Shown here one piece after another: positions 25,364 to 33,078 of a stretch of DNA of 64,000 bases (positions are counted from its first letter, which is position 1; each line of letters begins with the position of its first letter). Location: NCBI RefSeq assembly GCF_030246865.1, contig NZ_CP126738.1, positions 992,001 to 1,056,000 of the forward strand. The letters run 5' to 3'. The stretch comes from Microbacterium sp. zg-B96. Lineage in GTDB: Bacteria; Actinomycetota; Actinomycetes; Actinomycetales; Microbacteriaceae. The notes beneath the pieces are model-generated. The model had not been told where the DNA came from. It did no database searches and saw only the letters and a program-made list of their open reading frames with translations. Both the position numbers and the translations under genes were made by a program.

Positions 25364-26337
25364 TCACGTTCCACGATCCCGCAGAGGTCCCCGCCGGCTT
25401 CGGCCCATCGGTGGTCGTGATCGGCAAGTTCGACGGTGTGCACACCGGCCATCGTGCCGGCATCGACCGCGCCCGCGTCGAGGCCGCCGCCGAGCGCGCC
25501 CGCGTCGTCGCGGTGACCTTCGACCGCAACCCGCTGCGTCTGCTGCGCCCGCAGGCGTGCCCGGAGGACCTCGTCAGCCTCGACCAGAAGCTCGCGCTGC
25601 TCGCCGACACGGGGGTGGATGCCACGCTCGTGCTGCGCTTCGACCGGGCGATGGCGGACCTCCCGGCCGATGAGTTCGTGCGCACCGTGCTGGTGGACGC
25701 GATCGGCGCGGTCACGGTGTTCGTGGGCCGCGACTTCCGCTTCGGCCGCGGGGGAGCGGGAAACCCGCAGCTGCTGGCTGAGCTCGGCCGCGAGTACGGG
25801 TTCCGCGTCGAGGTCATCGACGACATCCGCGCGCACGACGACGGCCGCCGGGTCTCGTCCACCTGGATCCGCAACCTGCTCGACGCCGGCGACGTCGAGA
25901 CCGCCGCCCGCCTGCTCGGACGCCCTCCCGCGGTGCGCGGCGTGGTGGTGCACGGCCTCAAACGCGGCCGCGAACTCGGCTTCCCCACCGCCAACCTGTC
26001 GCCGCAGACCGAGGGGTTCGTCCCGGCGGACGGCGTCTACGCCGGCTGGCTCGTCGACGAGGGCGCGATCGACCGGGCGGATGCCGCGCCCAACCCGCAC
26101 GCGACCACTCGCTATCCGGCCGCGATCTCGGTGGGCGTCAATCCCACGTTCGACGACGTCACACTGCGTCAGGTCGAGGCTTATGTGCTCGACGAGACCG
26201 ACCTCGACCTGTACGGCCACCGCGTGGAGGTGCACTTCACCCGGCGCATCCGCGGCATGGTCGCCTTCGAGGGGATCGACGCACTCATCGCGCAGATGGG
26301 CGACGACGTGCAGCGCGTGCGGGCCGCGCTGCGGTAG
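25360..26337 (+). CDS. ribF: Bifunctional riboflavin kinase / FAD synthetase
   Basis: The protein is 325 aa, from GTG 25360 overlapping the previous stop. It turns riboflavin into FMN and then FAD with two ATP. The N-terminal nucleotidyltransferase domain has VVVIGKFDGVHTGHRAGI, VVAVTFDRNPLRLL and RVSSTWIRNLLDAGDV. The C-terminal riboflavin kinase domain has VVVHGLKRGRELGFPTANLS with the PTAN metal/nucleotide site, VSVGVNPTFDD and VEVHFTRRIRGMVAFEG. The length matches the family. The stop is four bases from the deoC stop, so the two genes converge without a visible terminator. Confidence 0.97.
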   Translation: MITFHDPAEVPAGFGPSVVVIGKFDGVHTGHRAGIDRARVEAAAERARVVAVTFDRNPLRLLRPQACPEDLVSLDQKLALLADTGVDATLVLRFDRAMADLPADEFVRTVLVDAIGAVTVFVGRDFRFGRGGAGNPQLLAELGREYGFRVEVIDDIRAHDDGRRVSSTWIRNLLDAGDVETAARLLGRPPAVRGVVVHGLKRGRELGFPTANLSPQTEGFVPADGVYAGWLVDEGAIDRADAAPNPHATTRYPAAISVGVNPTFDDVTLRQVEAYVLDETDLDLYGHRVEVHFTRRIRGMVAFEGIDALIAQMGDDVQRVRAALR

Positions 26338-26340
26338 GCG

Positions 26341-27057
26341 TCAGTACGACGACTCGTCGACGGCGCCCGCGGACTGCTCGCCGGCGAGGACCGCGCGCAG
26401 TCCGCCGAGGATCGTCGCGCTCGCGCTCGTGCCCAGGCGGGTGGCGCCGGCATCGAGCATCGCCAGCGCGGTGTCCAGGCTCCGCACCCCGCCGGAGGCC
26501 TTCACCTGCACGCGGGAGCCGACCGTGGCGCGCATGAGGCGCACGTGCTCGACGGTCGCGCCGCCGCCGGCGAACCCGGTGGAGGTCTTCACGAAGTCGG
26601 CGCCGCCGGCTTCGGTCAGCCGGCTGCCGCGGGCGATCTGCTCGTCGTCGAGCAGGCTCGTCTCGAGGATCACCTTGGTCACGAGACCTCCGGCAGCATC
26701 CACCACGGCACGGATGTCGCTGGTGACCTCGTCGTCGAAGCCGGACCGCAGCGCGCCGATGTTGATCACCATGTCGAACTCGGTTGCGCCGTCTTCGAGG
26801 GCGCGGATGGTCTCGGCGACCTTCGCGGTGGTCGAGGTGGTGCCGTGCGGGAAGCCGATGACGGTGCCCACCGCGACGCCGGTGCCGTCGAGGCGCCGCA
26901 CCGCGTAGGGAATGTCGGAGGGGCGCACGCAGACGCTGAACACGCCCCACTGCGCCGCGGTGTCCAGCTCCGCGTCGACGTCGGAGCGGGTGAAATCGGG
27001 CTTCAGGATCGCGTGATCGATCGTGGCGGCCAGTTCGCGTTCGGTGATGCGGGGCAT
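26341..27057 (-). CDS. deoC: Deoxyribose-phosphate aldolase
   Basis: The protein is 238 aa. DeoC reversibly cleaves 2-deoxyribose-5-phosphate to glyceraldehyde-3-phosphate and acetaldehyde in deoxynucleoside breakdown. DFVKTSTGFAGGGA holds the Schiff-base Lys157, VQVKASGGVRS holds Lys186, and FDMVINIGALRSG holds the acidic residue at 95; the class I aldolase triad is intact. The complement reads TACGCT six bases before the ATG (27055-27057), a leaderless layout. No other nucleoside-catabolic gene lies nearby. Confidence 0.95.
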   Translation of the reverse strand: MPRITERELAATIDHAILKPDFTRSDVDAELDTAAQWGVFSVCVRPSDIPYAVRRLDGTGVAVGTVIGFPHGTTSTTAKVAETIRALEDGATEFDMVINIGALRSGFDDEVTSDIRAVVDAAGGLVTKVILETSLLDDEQIARGSRLTEAGGADFVKTSTGFAGGGATVEHVRLMRATVGSRVQVKASGGVRSLDTALAMLDAGATRLGTSASATILGGLRAVLAGEQSAGAVDESSY

Positions 27058-27182
27058 GGATCAAGCGTAGCCGCGCACGCTCGCGACGACTCGCGCCGGC
27101 CGGAGGTAACGAAAAGGTAACGCCGTGTGTAGAGTCAACCAACGCGTCGACGACGACGCACTGGGGAAGAAGGACCCGCTCG

Positions 27183-28082
27183 ATGCCCGATGCCACCGTG
27201 CGCGCACCCGGATCAGACCGTGTCGCCGCTCTCGCCATCGTCTGCGTGCTCGCCGTCGCGAGCGTCGTCATCGCCGTCCTCGGTGCGGGGCCCGATCGGG
27301 TGAGCGCGCGGGAACTGCTGGGTGACGCGCGCACCCCCGGCGATCGAGCGTTCATCGCAAGCCACCGCGGCGGCGCCGCTGCGGCGCCGGAGAACACCCT
27401 GCCCGCAGTGCAGGCGGCGCTGGACGCCGGGTTCGACTACGTCGAGGTGGACTTCGCGCTGACCGCGGACCGTCAGATCGTGCTCATGCACGACGCCACC
27501 GTGGATCGCACCACCGATGGGCACGGCAGGCTCGCCCAGCTGACCCTCGCACAGGTGCGTGAGCTCGACGCCGGCTCCTGGTTCGACGCGTCCTTCGCCG
27601 GCACCCCGGTGCCGACCGCAGCGGAGTTCCTCGACGTGCTGGCGGCGTCGGGGCGCCGCGCGATCGTCGAGTTGAAGGGGGAGTGGGATGCCGCCTCGGC
27701 GGCCGCCTTCGTCGCCGAGGTGGCTGCCCGGTCACTGGACCAGCAGATCATCGTCGCGAGCTTCGATGCGCGCACCCTGGCCGCCGTCGAATCCGCCGGC
27801 ACGCACCTGCCGCTGCTGATCATCCTCAAGCGACTCCCGGCCGATGTGGTCGCGGCGGCCCGGCAGTTCTCGGCGCAGGGCATCCTGGTCGCTCGTCGTG
27901 CGGTGCTCGAGCAGCCTCACATCGTCGACGAGCTGCATCATGCGGGGTTGCGGATAGTGGTGTACACCCTCAACTCCGATGAGCAGTGGGATGCCGCGAC
28001 CGCCCTGGGCGTCGACGGCATCGTCACCGACGACCCCGCGCTGCTGGCCACCTGGCAGCAGCAGGTGCTCGCCGACGACTGA
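27183..28082 (+). CDS. Glycerophosphodiester phosphodiesterase, membrane-anchored or exported
   Basis: The protein is 299 aa, beginning at ATG 27183. A hydrophobic helix at about residues 14-34 acts as anchor or signal peptide. The GDPD barrel follows: SHRGGAAAAPENTLPAVQAA with His61, Arg62 and Glu70, then YVEVDFALTADRQIVLMHDA with Glu88, Asp90 and His103, and VELKGEWDA. Near the end YTLNSDEQWDAATALGVDGI matches the family. It hydrolyses glycerophosphodiesters to glycerol-3-phosphate, a phosphate and glycerol source outside the membrane. TAGAGT at about 27130 is a candidate -10 box. Confidence 0.92.
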   Translation: MPDATVRAPGSDRVAALAIVCVLAVASVVIAVLGAGPDRVSARELLGDARTPGDRAFIASHRGGAAAAPENTLPAVQAALDAGFDYVEVDFALTADRQIVLMHDATVDRTTDGHGRLAQLTLAQVRELDAGSWFDASFAGTPVPTAAEFLDVLAASGRRAIVELKGEWDAASAAAFVAEVAARSLDQQIIVASFDARTLAAVESAGTHLPLLIILKRLPADVVAAARQFSAQGILVARRAVLEQPHIVDELHHAGLRIVVYTLNSDEQWDAATALGVDGIVTDDPALLATWQQQVLADD

Positions 28083-28230
28083 CGATGCCTTCCACCTCAG
28101 CTACGACGACACCGTCTCGGAGAAGGGCGAATCGCACTTCTTCCGCGGCAACGGGTGGATCACCTCCGTGTGGCTGAACTACGATCCCGGGGCATACACC
28201 GAAGACGTCGCATCGATGGTCTGGGAGTAA
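28081..28230 (+). pseudogene. Coding-like remnant: 3' end of an unidentified gene
   Basis: Just after the glycerophosphodiesterase stop, in a different frame, 49 codons up to TAA (28228-28230) look genuinely coding. Third positions are almost all G/C, and the peptide is rich in aromatic and acidic residues (HLSYDDTVSEKGESHFFRGN, GWITSVWLNYDPGAYTEDVA). There is no start codon with a ribosome-binding site near its beginning. I read it as the C-terminal stub of a gene whose front was deleted or replaced. The family is not recognised. A -1 or +1 frameshift tail of the preceding gene is less likely, because that protein ends normally. Confidence 0.4.
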
Positions 28231-28245
28231 CCAGTCCACATGCTC

Positions 28246-28312
28246 TAGACTGAGCGCCGGGGAACAGACGCTTCATCGCCGCAGTCGGCCGCCATCGGCC
28301 GCAACCGGCCGC
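28246..28312 (+). promoter_or_regulatory. Likely promoter of the SNF2 gene with three 10-bp direct repeats in the leader
   Basis: TAGACT at 28246-28251 fits an actinobacterial -10 box. About 35 bases downstream CGGCCGC occurs at 28286, 28296 and 28306, an exact 10-bp period. The remaining leader up to the ATG at 28449 is about 190 bases and holds nothing else I can recognise. Confidence 0.4.
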
Positions 28313-28448
28313 AGGAATGCCCGCGGTGAGTTGCGCGTCATGCCCCGACCCGCGGTCGTCCCGGCAACCGAGCCGCACGCGGTGACACGCAGATCCATCC
28401 CGTCTCGGGAGAGCCCGAGGCATCCGGCATCCACGCCCCAGGAGGAGC

Positions 28449-30602
28449 ATGCCGACCACGGCACCTGCCGCACAGTCCACGTCGCGGCGCAGGAAGAACA
28501 CGTCGTCTCGACGCGATGACGAAGCCCCCATCATCCCGATCCTCGCCCGCAAGGTGCGCGAGGTCGAGGCCAAGGCCCAACGCGGCAAGCTCGGCCCCAC
28601 CAACCGGGTCAAGTTCCAGGTCATCGCCTTCCTGGTGCGCGAAGAGCGCGCTCGGGTCAAGGCCGACACCACCGTCACCGACGCGGCGCGCGCCGAACTG
28701 CTCAAGCGCCTCGACGGCGTCGCGACCATCCTGGCTAAGACCGCCGCACGCGACACCTCGCTCATCCAGCTGCTCGAGGTCGACCAGGCGACGTCGCCGG
28801 TCGCCCGGCGCATGCGCCGTGACTGGCTGCTGGAATCGGGCGCCGAGCTCGCGCCGGACGAACTGATCATCACCGACAGCGCGCCGGCGGTCACCTCCGG
28901 GGTGCCCGCAGCCGTCTCCGCGCGCCAGGTGATTCCGCCGCAGGTCGAAGCCCGCCGCGAGGCGAACCCGTTCCTGCCCCCCGATCTCGACCACCGCGTC
29001 CCCACCGCCACGCCCCGCAGGCGCCTGGACGGCTGGGAACTGATGGGGCCGCTGTACAAGGCGTTCGAATCCGGTGCCGGTGGCGCCGTTGCTTCGATGG
29101 ACCTGCCCCCTGTCCCCGAGTTCGATCGCCTGTCGCCCAAGGGCCTGGCGATCATGCCGCACCAGTCGCGCTTCCTCGAAGCAGTGCGCCAGGGCCACCG
29201 CAGCTTCCTGCTGGCCGATGAGCCGGGTCTGGGCAAGACGGCGGAGTCCGTGCTCGCGGCATCCGTCGCCGACGCCTACCCGCTGCTGGCGGTCGTGCCC
29301 AACGTCGTGAAGATGAACTGGGCGCGCGAAGTGGAGCGGTGGACCCCGCAGCGTCGGGCGACGGTCATCCACGGCGACGGCGAGAACCTCGACGCGTTCG
29401 CGGATGTGTTCATCGTCAACTACGAGATCCTCGACCGGCACCTGGCGTGGCTCGCCTCGATCGGCCTGAAGGGCATGGTCGTGGACGAGGCCCACTTCAT
29501 CAAGAACCTCTCCTCGCAGCGCTCGCAGAACGTGCTGGCGCTGGGCGCCCGCCTGCGTGATCAGGTGCACGACCCGCTCATGCTCGCCCTCACCGGCACG
29601 CCGCTGATCAACGACGTCGAGGACTTCGACGCGATCTGGCGGTTCCTGGGCTGGACCAACGGTGAGAAGCCGGGTCCCGAGCTCATGGAGAAGCTGGATG
29701 CCACGGGGCTGACCCCTGCGGACAAGGCGTTCTACCCCGAGGCGCGCAACGCCGTCATCTCGATGGGCATCGTCCGTCGCAAGAAGAAGGATGTCGCCGC
29801 AGACCTGCCCGACAAGCTCATCGCCGACCTCCCCGTGGAGCTCGACGACGACTTCGGCCGGTCGATCCGCGACGCCGAGCGCGAGCTCGGCGGACGCCTG
29901 GCGGCGAAGTACCGCCGCATCCTCGAGGCGCGAGGCGACCGGATCTTCCTGGGCGACTTCGACGAGGACATCGTGCGCCTGGTGGCCAACACCGAGCTGG
30001 AAGAGTCCAAGGCGGCCGGTACCGGCGCCGAGAACGTCTTCACGATGGTGCGTCGCATCGGCCAGGCCAAGGCCGTGCTCGCGGCCGACTACACCGTGCA
30101 GCTGCAGCGGTCGGTGGGCAAGGTCGTGTTCTTCGCCAAGCACATCGACGTCATGGATGCCGCAGAGGCGCACTTCGCTTCGGCGGGGCTTCGCACCGTG
30201 TCCATCCGCGGCGACCAGACCACCCCGGCTCGTCAGGACGCCATCGACGCGTTCAACAACGATCCCGGTGTGGGCGTCGCGGTGTGTTCGCTGACGGCGG
30301 CCGGCGTGGGTCTGAACATGCAGGCGGCATCCAACGTGGTGCTCGCCGAACTGTCGTGGACCGCCGCCGAGCAGACCCAGGCGATCGACCGCGTGCACCG
30401 CATCGGTCAGGGCGAGCCGGTCACCGCATGGCGGATCATCGCCGCGCACACGATCGACACGAAGATCGCGGAGCTCATCGATTCCAAGCAGGGCCTGGCG
30501 GCCCGCGCCCTGGACGGCGAGGCAGCCGAGGCCGCTTCGACCGACTCGGTGCAGCTGTCGGCGCTCATGCACCTGCTGCGCCGCTCGCTCGGCGGGGACT
30601 GA
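28449..30602 (+). CDS. SNF2-family DEAD/H-box ATPase (SMARCAL1/HepA-like)
   Basis: The protein is 717 aa, with an ATG at 28449 behind GGAGGAGC. A basic N-terminus (STSRRRKNTSSRRDD) and a helical region of about 200 residues precede the motor. Motif I is DEPGLGKT at about 257-264, motif II VVDEAH at about 343-348, motif III LALTGTPLIND. The second RecA domain holds VVFFAKHIDVMDAAE, TAAGVGLNMQAASNVV and QTQAIDRVHRIGQ. It should translocate on double-stranded DNA or remodel protein-DNA or stalled-fork structures using ATP. It stands alone, without a restriction or methylase gene nearby, so a housekeeping role is likelier than phage defence. Confidence 0.9.
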   Translation: MPTTAPAAQSTSRRRKNTSSRRDDEAPIIPILARKVREVEAKAQRGKLGPTNRVKFQVIAFLVREERARVKADTTVTDAARAELLKRLDGVATILAKTAARDTSLIQLLEVDQATSPVARRMRRDWLLESGAELAPDELIITDSAPAVTSGVPAAVSARQVIPPQVEARREANPFLPPDLDHRVPTATPRRRLDGWELMGPLYKAFESGAGGAVASMDLPPVPEFDRLSPKGLAIMPHQSRFLEAVRQGHRSFLLADEPGLGKTAESVLAASVADAYPLLAVVPNVVKMNWAREVERWTPQRRATVIHGDGENLDAFADVFIVNYEILDRHLAWLASIGLKGMVVDEAHFIKNLSSQRSQNVLALGARLRDQVHDPLMLALTGTPLINDVEDFDAIWRFLGWTNGEKPGPELMEKLDATGLTPADKAFYPEARNAVISMGIVRRKKKDVAADLPDKLIADLPVELDDDFGRSIRDAERELGGRLAAKYRRILEARGDRIFLGDFDEDIVRLVANTELEESKAAGTGAENVFTMVRRIGQAKAVLAADYTVQLQRSVGKVVFFAKHIDVMDAAEAHFASAGLRTVSIRGDQTTPARQDAIDAFNNDPGVGVAVCSLTAAGVGLNMQAASNVVLAELSWTAAEQTQAIDRVHRIGQGEPVTAWRIIAAHTIDTKIAELIDSKQGLAARALDGEAAEAASTDSVQLSALMHLLRRSLGGD

Positions 30603-30702
30603 TTTACCCCGGCCGGGCCGTGTGGCAGGCGCTGCCCTCCGACGATAGTGTCGTCGGAGGCAGCGTGGCCGGCACCATCACCTGACAGCAAGGATCTCCC
30701 CC

Positions 30703-31731
30703 ATGAAGATCGGCATCCTCACCAGCGGCGGCGACTGCCCGGGCCTGAACGCGGTCATCCGCGGGGTCGTGCTCAAGGGCACGACGACCTACAACCTCGA
30801 GTTCGTGGGAATCCGCGACGGTTGGCGCGGCGTCGTCGACGGCGACTTCTTCCCCCTCACCCGCCACGAGGTGAAGGGCCTGTCGAAGGTCGGTGGCACG
30901 ATCCTCGGCACCAGCCGCACCAACCCCTACGAGGGTCCGCGCGGCGGCGCCGAGAACATCGCCAAGACGCTGTACGGCCACCGCATCGACGGCATCATCG
31001 CCATCGGCGGCGAGGGGACCCTCGCGGCGGCGAACCGCCTCGCGAAGGACGGCATCAACGTCCTGGGCGTCCCCAAGACGATCGACAACGATCTGCGCGC
31101 AACGGACTACTCGTTCGGCTTCGACACGGCCGTCAACATCGCCACCGATGCGATGGATCGCCTGCGTACCACCGGCGACTCGCACCAGCGCTGCATGGTC
31201 GCCGAGGTCATGGGCCGCCACGTCGGCTGGATCGCGCTGCACGCCGGTATCGCGGCGGGGGCGCACGTCATCTGCATCCCCGAAGTGCCGATGTCGATCG
31301 ACGACGTCTGCGAGCAGGTCTCCAAGGCCCACGACCGCGGCCGTGCGCCGCTGGTCGTCGTCTCGGAGGGCTTCACCCTCACCGGCATGGACGAGGCCTA
31401 CAGCGACAAGGGCCTCGACGCCTTCAACCGGCCGCGGCTGGGTGGCATCGGCGAGATGCTCGCGCCCGAGATCGAGCGCATCACCGGCATCGAGACCCGC
31501 GCCACGGTGCTCGGCCACATCCAGCGCGGCGGATCGCCCTCGGCGTTCGACCGTGTGCTGGCGACTCGGCTGGGCCTGCACGCCGCCGACGCGATCATGG
31601 ACGGCGCCTGGGGCCAGATGGTCTCGCTCAAGGGCACCGACATCGTGCGCGTCTCCTTCGAGGAGGCCCTCGGTGAGCTGAACACGGTGCCGGTGTACCG
31701 CTACGACGAGGCAGCCGCGCTCTTCGGCTGA
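30703..31731 (+). CDS. pfkA: 6-phosphofructokinase (actinobacterial group, probably ATP-dependent)
   Basis: The protein is 342 aa, with an ATG at 30703. It phosphorylates fructose-6-phosphate in glycolysis. GILTSGGDCPGLNAVIRG binds nucleotide, GIIAIGGEGTLAAANRL holds Gly105 and PKTIDNDLRATDYSFGF the catalytic Asp128. MVAEVMGRHVGWIALHAG and ILGHIQRGGSPSAFDRVLAT bind substrate. Gly at 105 points to ATP rather than pyrophosphate, although the Lys of PKTIDND is shared with pyrophosphate enzymes. This mixed pattern is usual for actinobacterial group III enzymes. A 92-bp palindromic repeat begins 32 bases after its stop. Confidence 0.95.
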   Translation: MKIGILTSGGDCPGLNAVIRGVVLKGTTTYNLEFVGIRDGWRGVVDGDFFPLTRHEVKGLSKVGGTILGTSRTNPYEGPRGGAENIAKTLYGHRIDGIIAIGGEGTLAAANRLAKDGINVLGVPKTIDNDLRATDYSFGFDTAVNIATDAMDRLRTTGDSHQRCMVAEVMGRHVGWIALHAGIAAGAHVICIPEVPMSIDDVCEQVSKAHDRGRAPLVVVSEGFTLTGMDEAYSDKGLDAFNRPRLGGIGEMLAPEIERITGIETRATVLGHIQRGGSPSAFDRVLATRLGLHAADAIMDGAWGQMVSLKGTDIVRVSFEEALGELNTVPVYRYDEAAALFG

Positions 31732-31762
31732 CCCCCGGTCGTCGCGCCGTCTCGCCGGTCTT

Positions 31763-31854
31763 CCCGGTGCAGGCGATCTCGCCGGTACAGGACGTTTCCG
31801 CTGGAATCCTCCTGTGTCGGTGAGTCTTCCTGTTGTGGGGAGACGGCCGGATGC
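31763..31854. repeat. Ladder palindrome, copy A (92 bp)
   Basis: This copy matches copy B (31892-31983) at 88 of 92 positions and the two are 129 bp apart. It contains successive blocks that pair with each other in reverse order: GCAGG with CCTGT, CTCGCCG with CGGTGAG, and ACAGGA with TCCTGT. If transcribed it folds into one long interrupted hairpin. It starts 32 bases after pfkA and could also act as its terminator. Confidence 0.8.
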
Positions 31855-31880
31855 CGGGCCGGATTGCGCGGGCGATTGTG

Positions 31881-31983
31881 GCATCCGTCTCCCCGGTGCA
31901 GGCGATCTCACCGGTACAGGACGTTTCCGGCGGAATCCTCCTGTGTCGGTGAGTCTTCCTGTGGTGGGGAGACGGCCGGATGC
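31881..31983. repeat. Ladder palindrome, copy B (103 bp with outer arms)
   Basis: From outside in, GCATCC pairs with GGATGC, GTCTCCCC (31887-31894) with GGGGAGAC (31967-31974), CAGG with CCTG, CTCACCG with CGGTGAG, and ACAGGA with TCCTGT. Short unpaired bases lie between blocks. It lies just before the DUF559 gene; copy C lies just after it. Confidence 0.82.
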
Positions 31984-32090
31984 TGTGTGGGCCGGCCGCG
32001 CCTCCTCCACAGGCCCCGGTTCGGTCGGTTCATCCCCGGATGGCGCCCGACCGCGGCCACGCGCGCCGCCCAGCGGACCATCATGACGGC

Positions 32091-32927
32091 ATGCGCTCGA
32101 CGACCGAACTCACCCACTGGCTGGCGGCTCAGGGTGGCGGCGCCCATTCCACCGCGCTGAAGGCCGCCGGATTCTCCACGCACGCGATCCGCGTCGCGGT
32201 GCAGCGGGGCGCCGTGGCGCGCGTACGACGCAGCTGGCTGGTCGCCGGCGACTGCACACCCGACGTGCGGCGTGCGGCGGAAGCGGGCGGCCGCCTCACC
32301 TGCGTGACTGCCGCAGCACGCGCGAACCTCTGGACGCCGTCGCACGAGGGCATCCACATCGCGGTGGCGCCGACGGCCTCCCGGGTCACTGCCGAGGGCG
32401 TGCACCTGCACTGGGCGCAAGGGCCGGCGCCGGTCGGCAAGGCCTCCCTGGTCGATCCGCTGGTGAACGTGCTGTTCCAGGTCGCCCGCTGTCTGCCGAT
32501 GGCCGAAGCGCTCTGCGTCTGGGAGTCGGCGATCCGGCAGAAGTCGGTCCAGCCCGCCGTGCTCGCCCGCATCCAGTGGCGCGGTGAGGCGGCGCGGGCG
32601 ATCGCGGCTGCGGCATCCGACCTGTCCGACTCCGGCGTCGAGACCCGGTTCGTGCTGCTGATGCGCTCGATCGGTGTCGCCGTGCGCCAGCAGGTGTGGA
32701 TCGACGGGCACCCGGTCGACGGATTGATCGGGGAGCACCTCGTCGTGCAGATCGACGGCTTCGCCCACCATCAGGGGCGCGACCGCCGCCGCGACCTCGC
32801 GGCCGATGCGCGGCTCGTGTTGCTGGGCTACACCGTGCTGCGCTTCGACTACTACCAGGTGCTGTTCCAGCCCGAGCAGGTCATCGCCGTCATCTCGGCC
32901 GCCATCGCACAGGGCCTGCACCGCTGA
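32091..32927 (+). CDS. DUF559 nuclease-like protein with AbiEi-like N-terminal domain
   Basis: The protein is 278 aa; I choose the ATG at 32091 because the following residues (RSTTELTHWLAAQGGGAHST) fit an AbiEi-antitoxin-like winged helix: ALKAAGFSTHAIRVAVQRGA and VRRSWLVAG. The C-terminal LVVQIDGFAHHQGRDRRRDL (Asp about 222), then LLGYTVLRFDYYQVLFQPEQ, matches DUF559, a Vsr/PD-(D/E)XK-like nuclease fold. Such proteins are abundant and multi-copy in actinobacteria with unknown function. This copy is flanked on both sides by related palindromic repeats (ending 31983 and starting 32930), which suggests a mobile or repeat-associated unit. No partner toxin is adjacent. Confidence 0.82.
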   Translation: MRSTTELTHWLAAQGGGAHSTALKAAGFSTHAIRVAVQRGAVARVRRSWLVAGDCTPDVRRAAEAGGRLTCVTAAARANLWTPSHEGIHIAVAPTASRVTAEGVHLHWAQGPAPVGKASLVDPLVNVLFQVARCLPMAEALCVWESAIRQKSVQPAVLARIQWRGEAARAIAAAASDLSDSGVETRFVLLMRSIGVAVRQQVWIDGHPVDGLIGEHLVVQIDGFAHHQGRDRRRDLAADARLVLLGYTVLRFDYYQVLFQPEQVIAVISAAIAQGLHR

Positions 32928-32929
32928 CC

Positions 32930-33014
32930 GTCTCCCCGGCACAGGAGAACTCACCGGCACAGGACGAAATTAGCAGGATCGTCCTGTAACGGTGAGATCT
33001 CCTGTTGTCGGGAG
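32930..33014. repeat. Ladder palindrome, copy C
   Basis: Blocks from outside in: TCTCCC/GGGAGA, ACAGGAG/CTCCTGT, CTCACCG/CGGTGAG, ACAGGAC/GTCCTGT, with a 15-base centre (GAAATTAGCAGGATC). Sequence differs from copies A and B in the spacers but keeps the same four-step pairing, so the structure is conserved more than the sequence. It begins two bases after the DUF559 stop codon. A half-unit (TCCTCCTGTGCCGGGAAGG) also occurs at about 60217-60235. Confidence 0.8.
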
Positions 33015-33045
33015 AATCAGGCGACGGATGCCGCTGCGCGCCGGC

Positions 33046-33078
33046 GAATACTCACTCGACAGCGCGAATACTCACTCG
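33046..33078 (-). repeat. Two-unit array of the CGAGTGAGTATTC repeat, 20-bp period
   Basis: The reverse complement of the core lies at 33046-33058 and 33066-33078, 20 bp apart. It reads in the same direction as the S9 peptidase gene, whose last codons GAG TGA (33072-33077 on the complement) are part of the first unit. This matches the arrangement at the end of rbfA. Confidence 0.88.

Larger units (their letters stand above)
31732..32090. other. 359-base intergenic region, mostly palindromic repeats
   Basis: No gene is supported here. Two large imperfect palindromes fill 31763-31854 and 31881-31983 (separate entries). The rest (31984-32090) is ordinary leader before the DUF559 gene, with no clear -10 box. 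Confidence 0.7.

Noticed and set aside
28449..30602. SNF2 protein as part of a phage-defence system
   Set aside because: No nuclease, methylase or other defence partner is adjacent; neighbours are metabolic genes.
32091..32927. Complete toxin-antitoxin pair of the AbiE type
   Set aside because: Only an AbiEi-like N-terminus fused to DUF559 is present; no AbiEii nucleotidyltransferase lies next to it.
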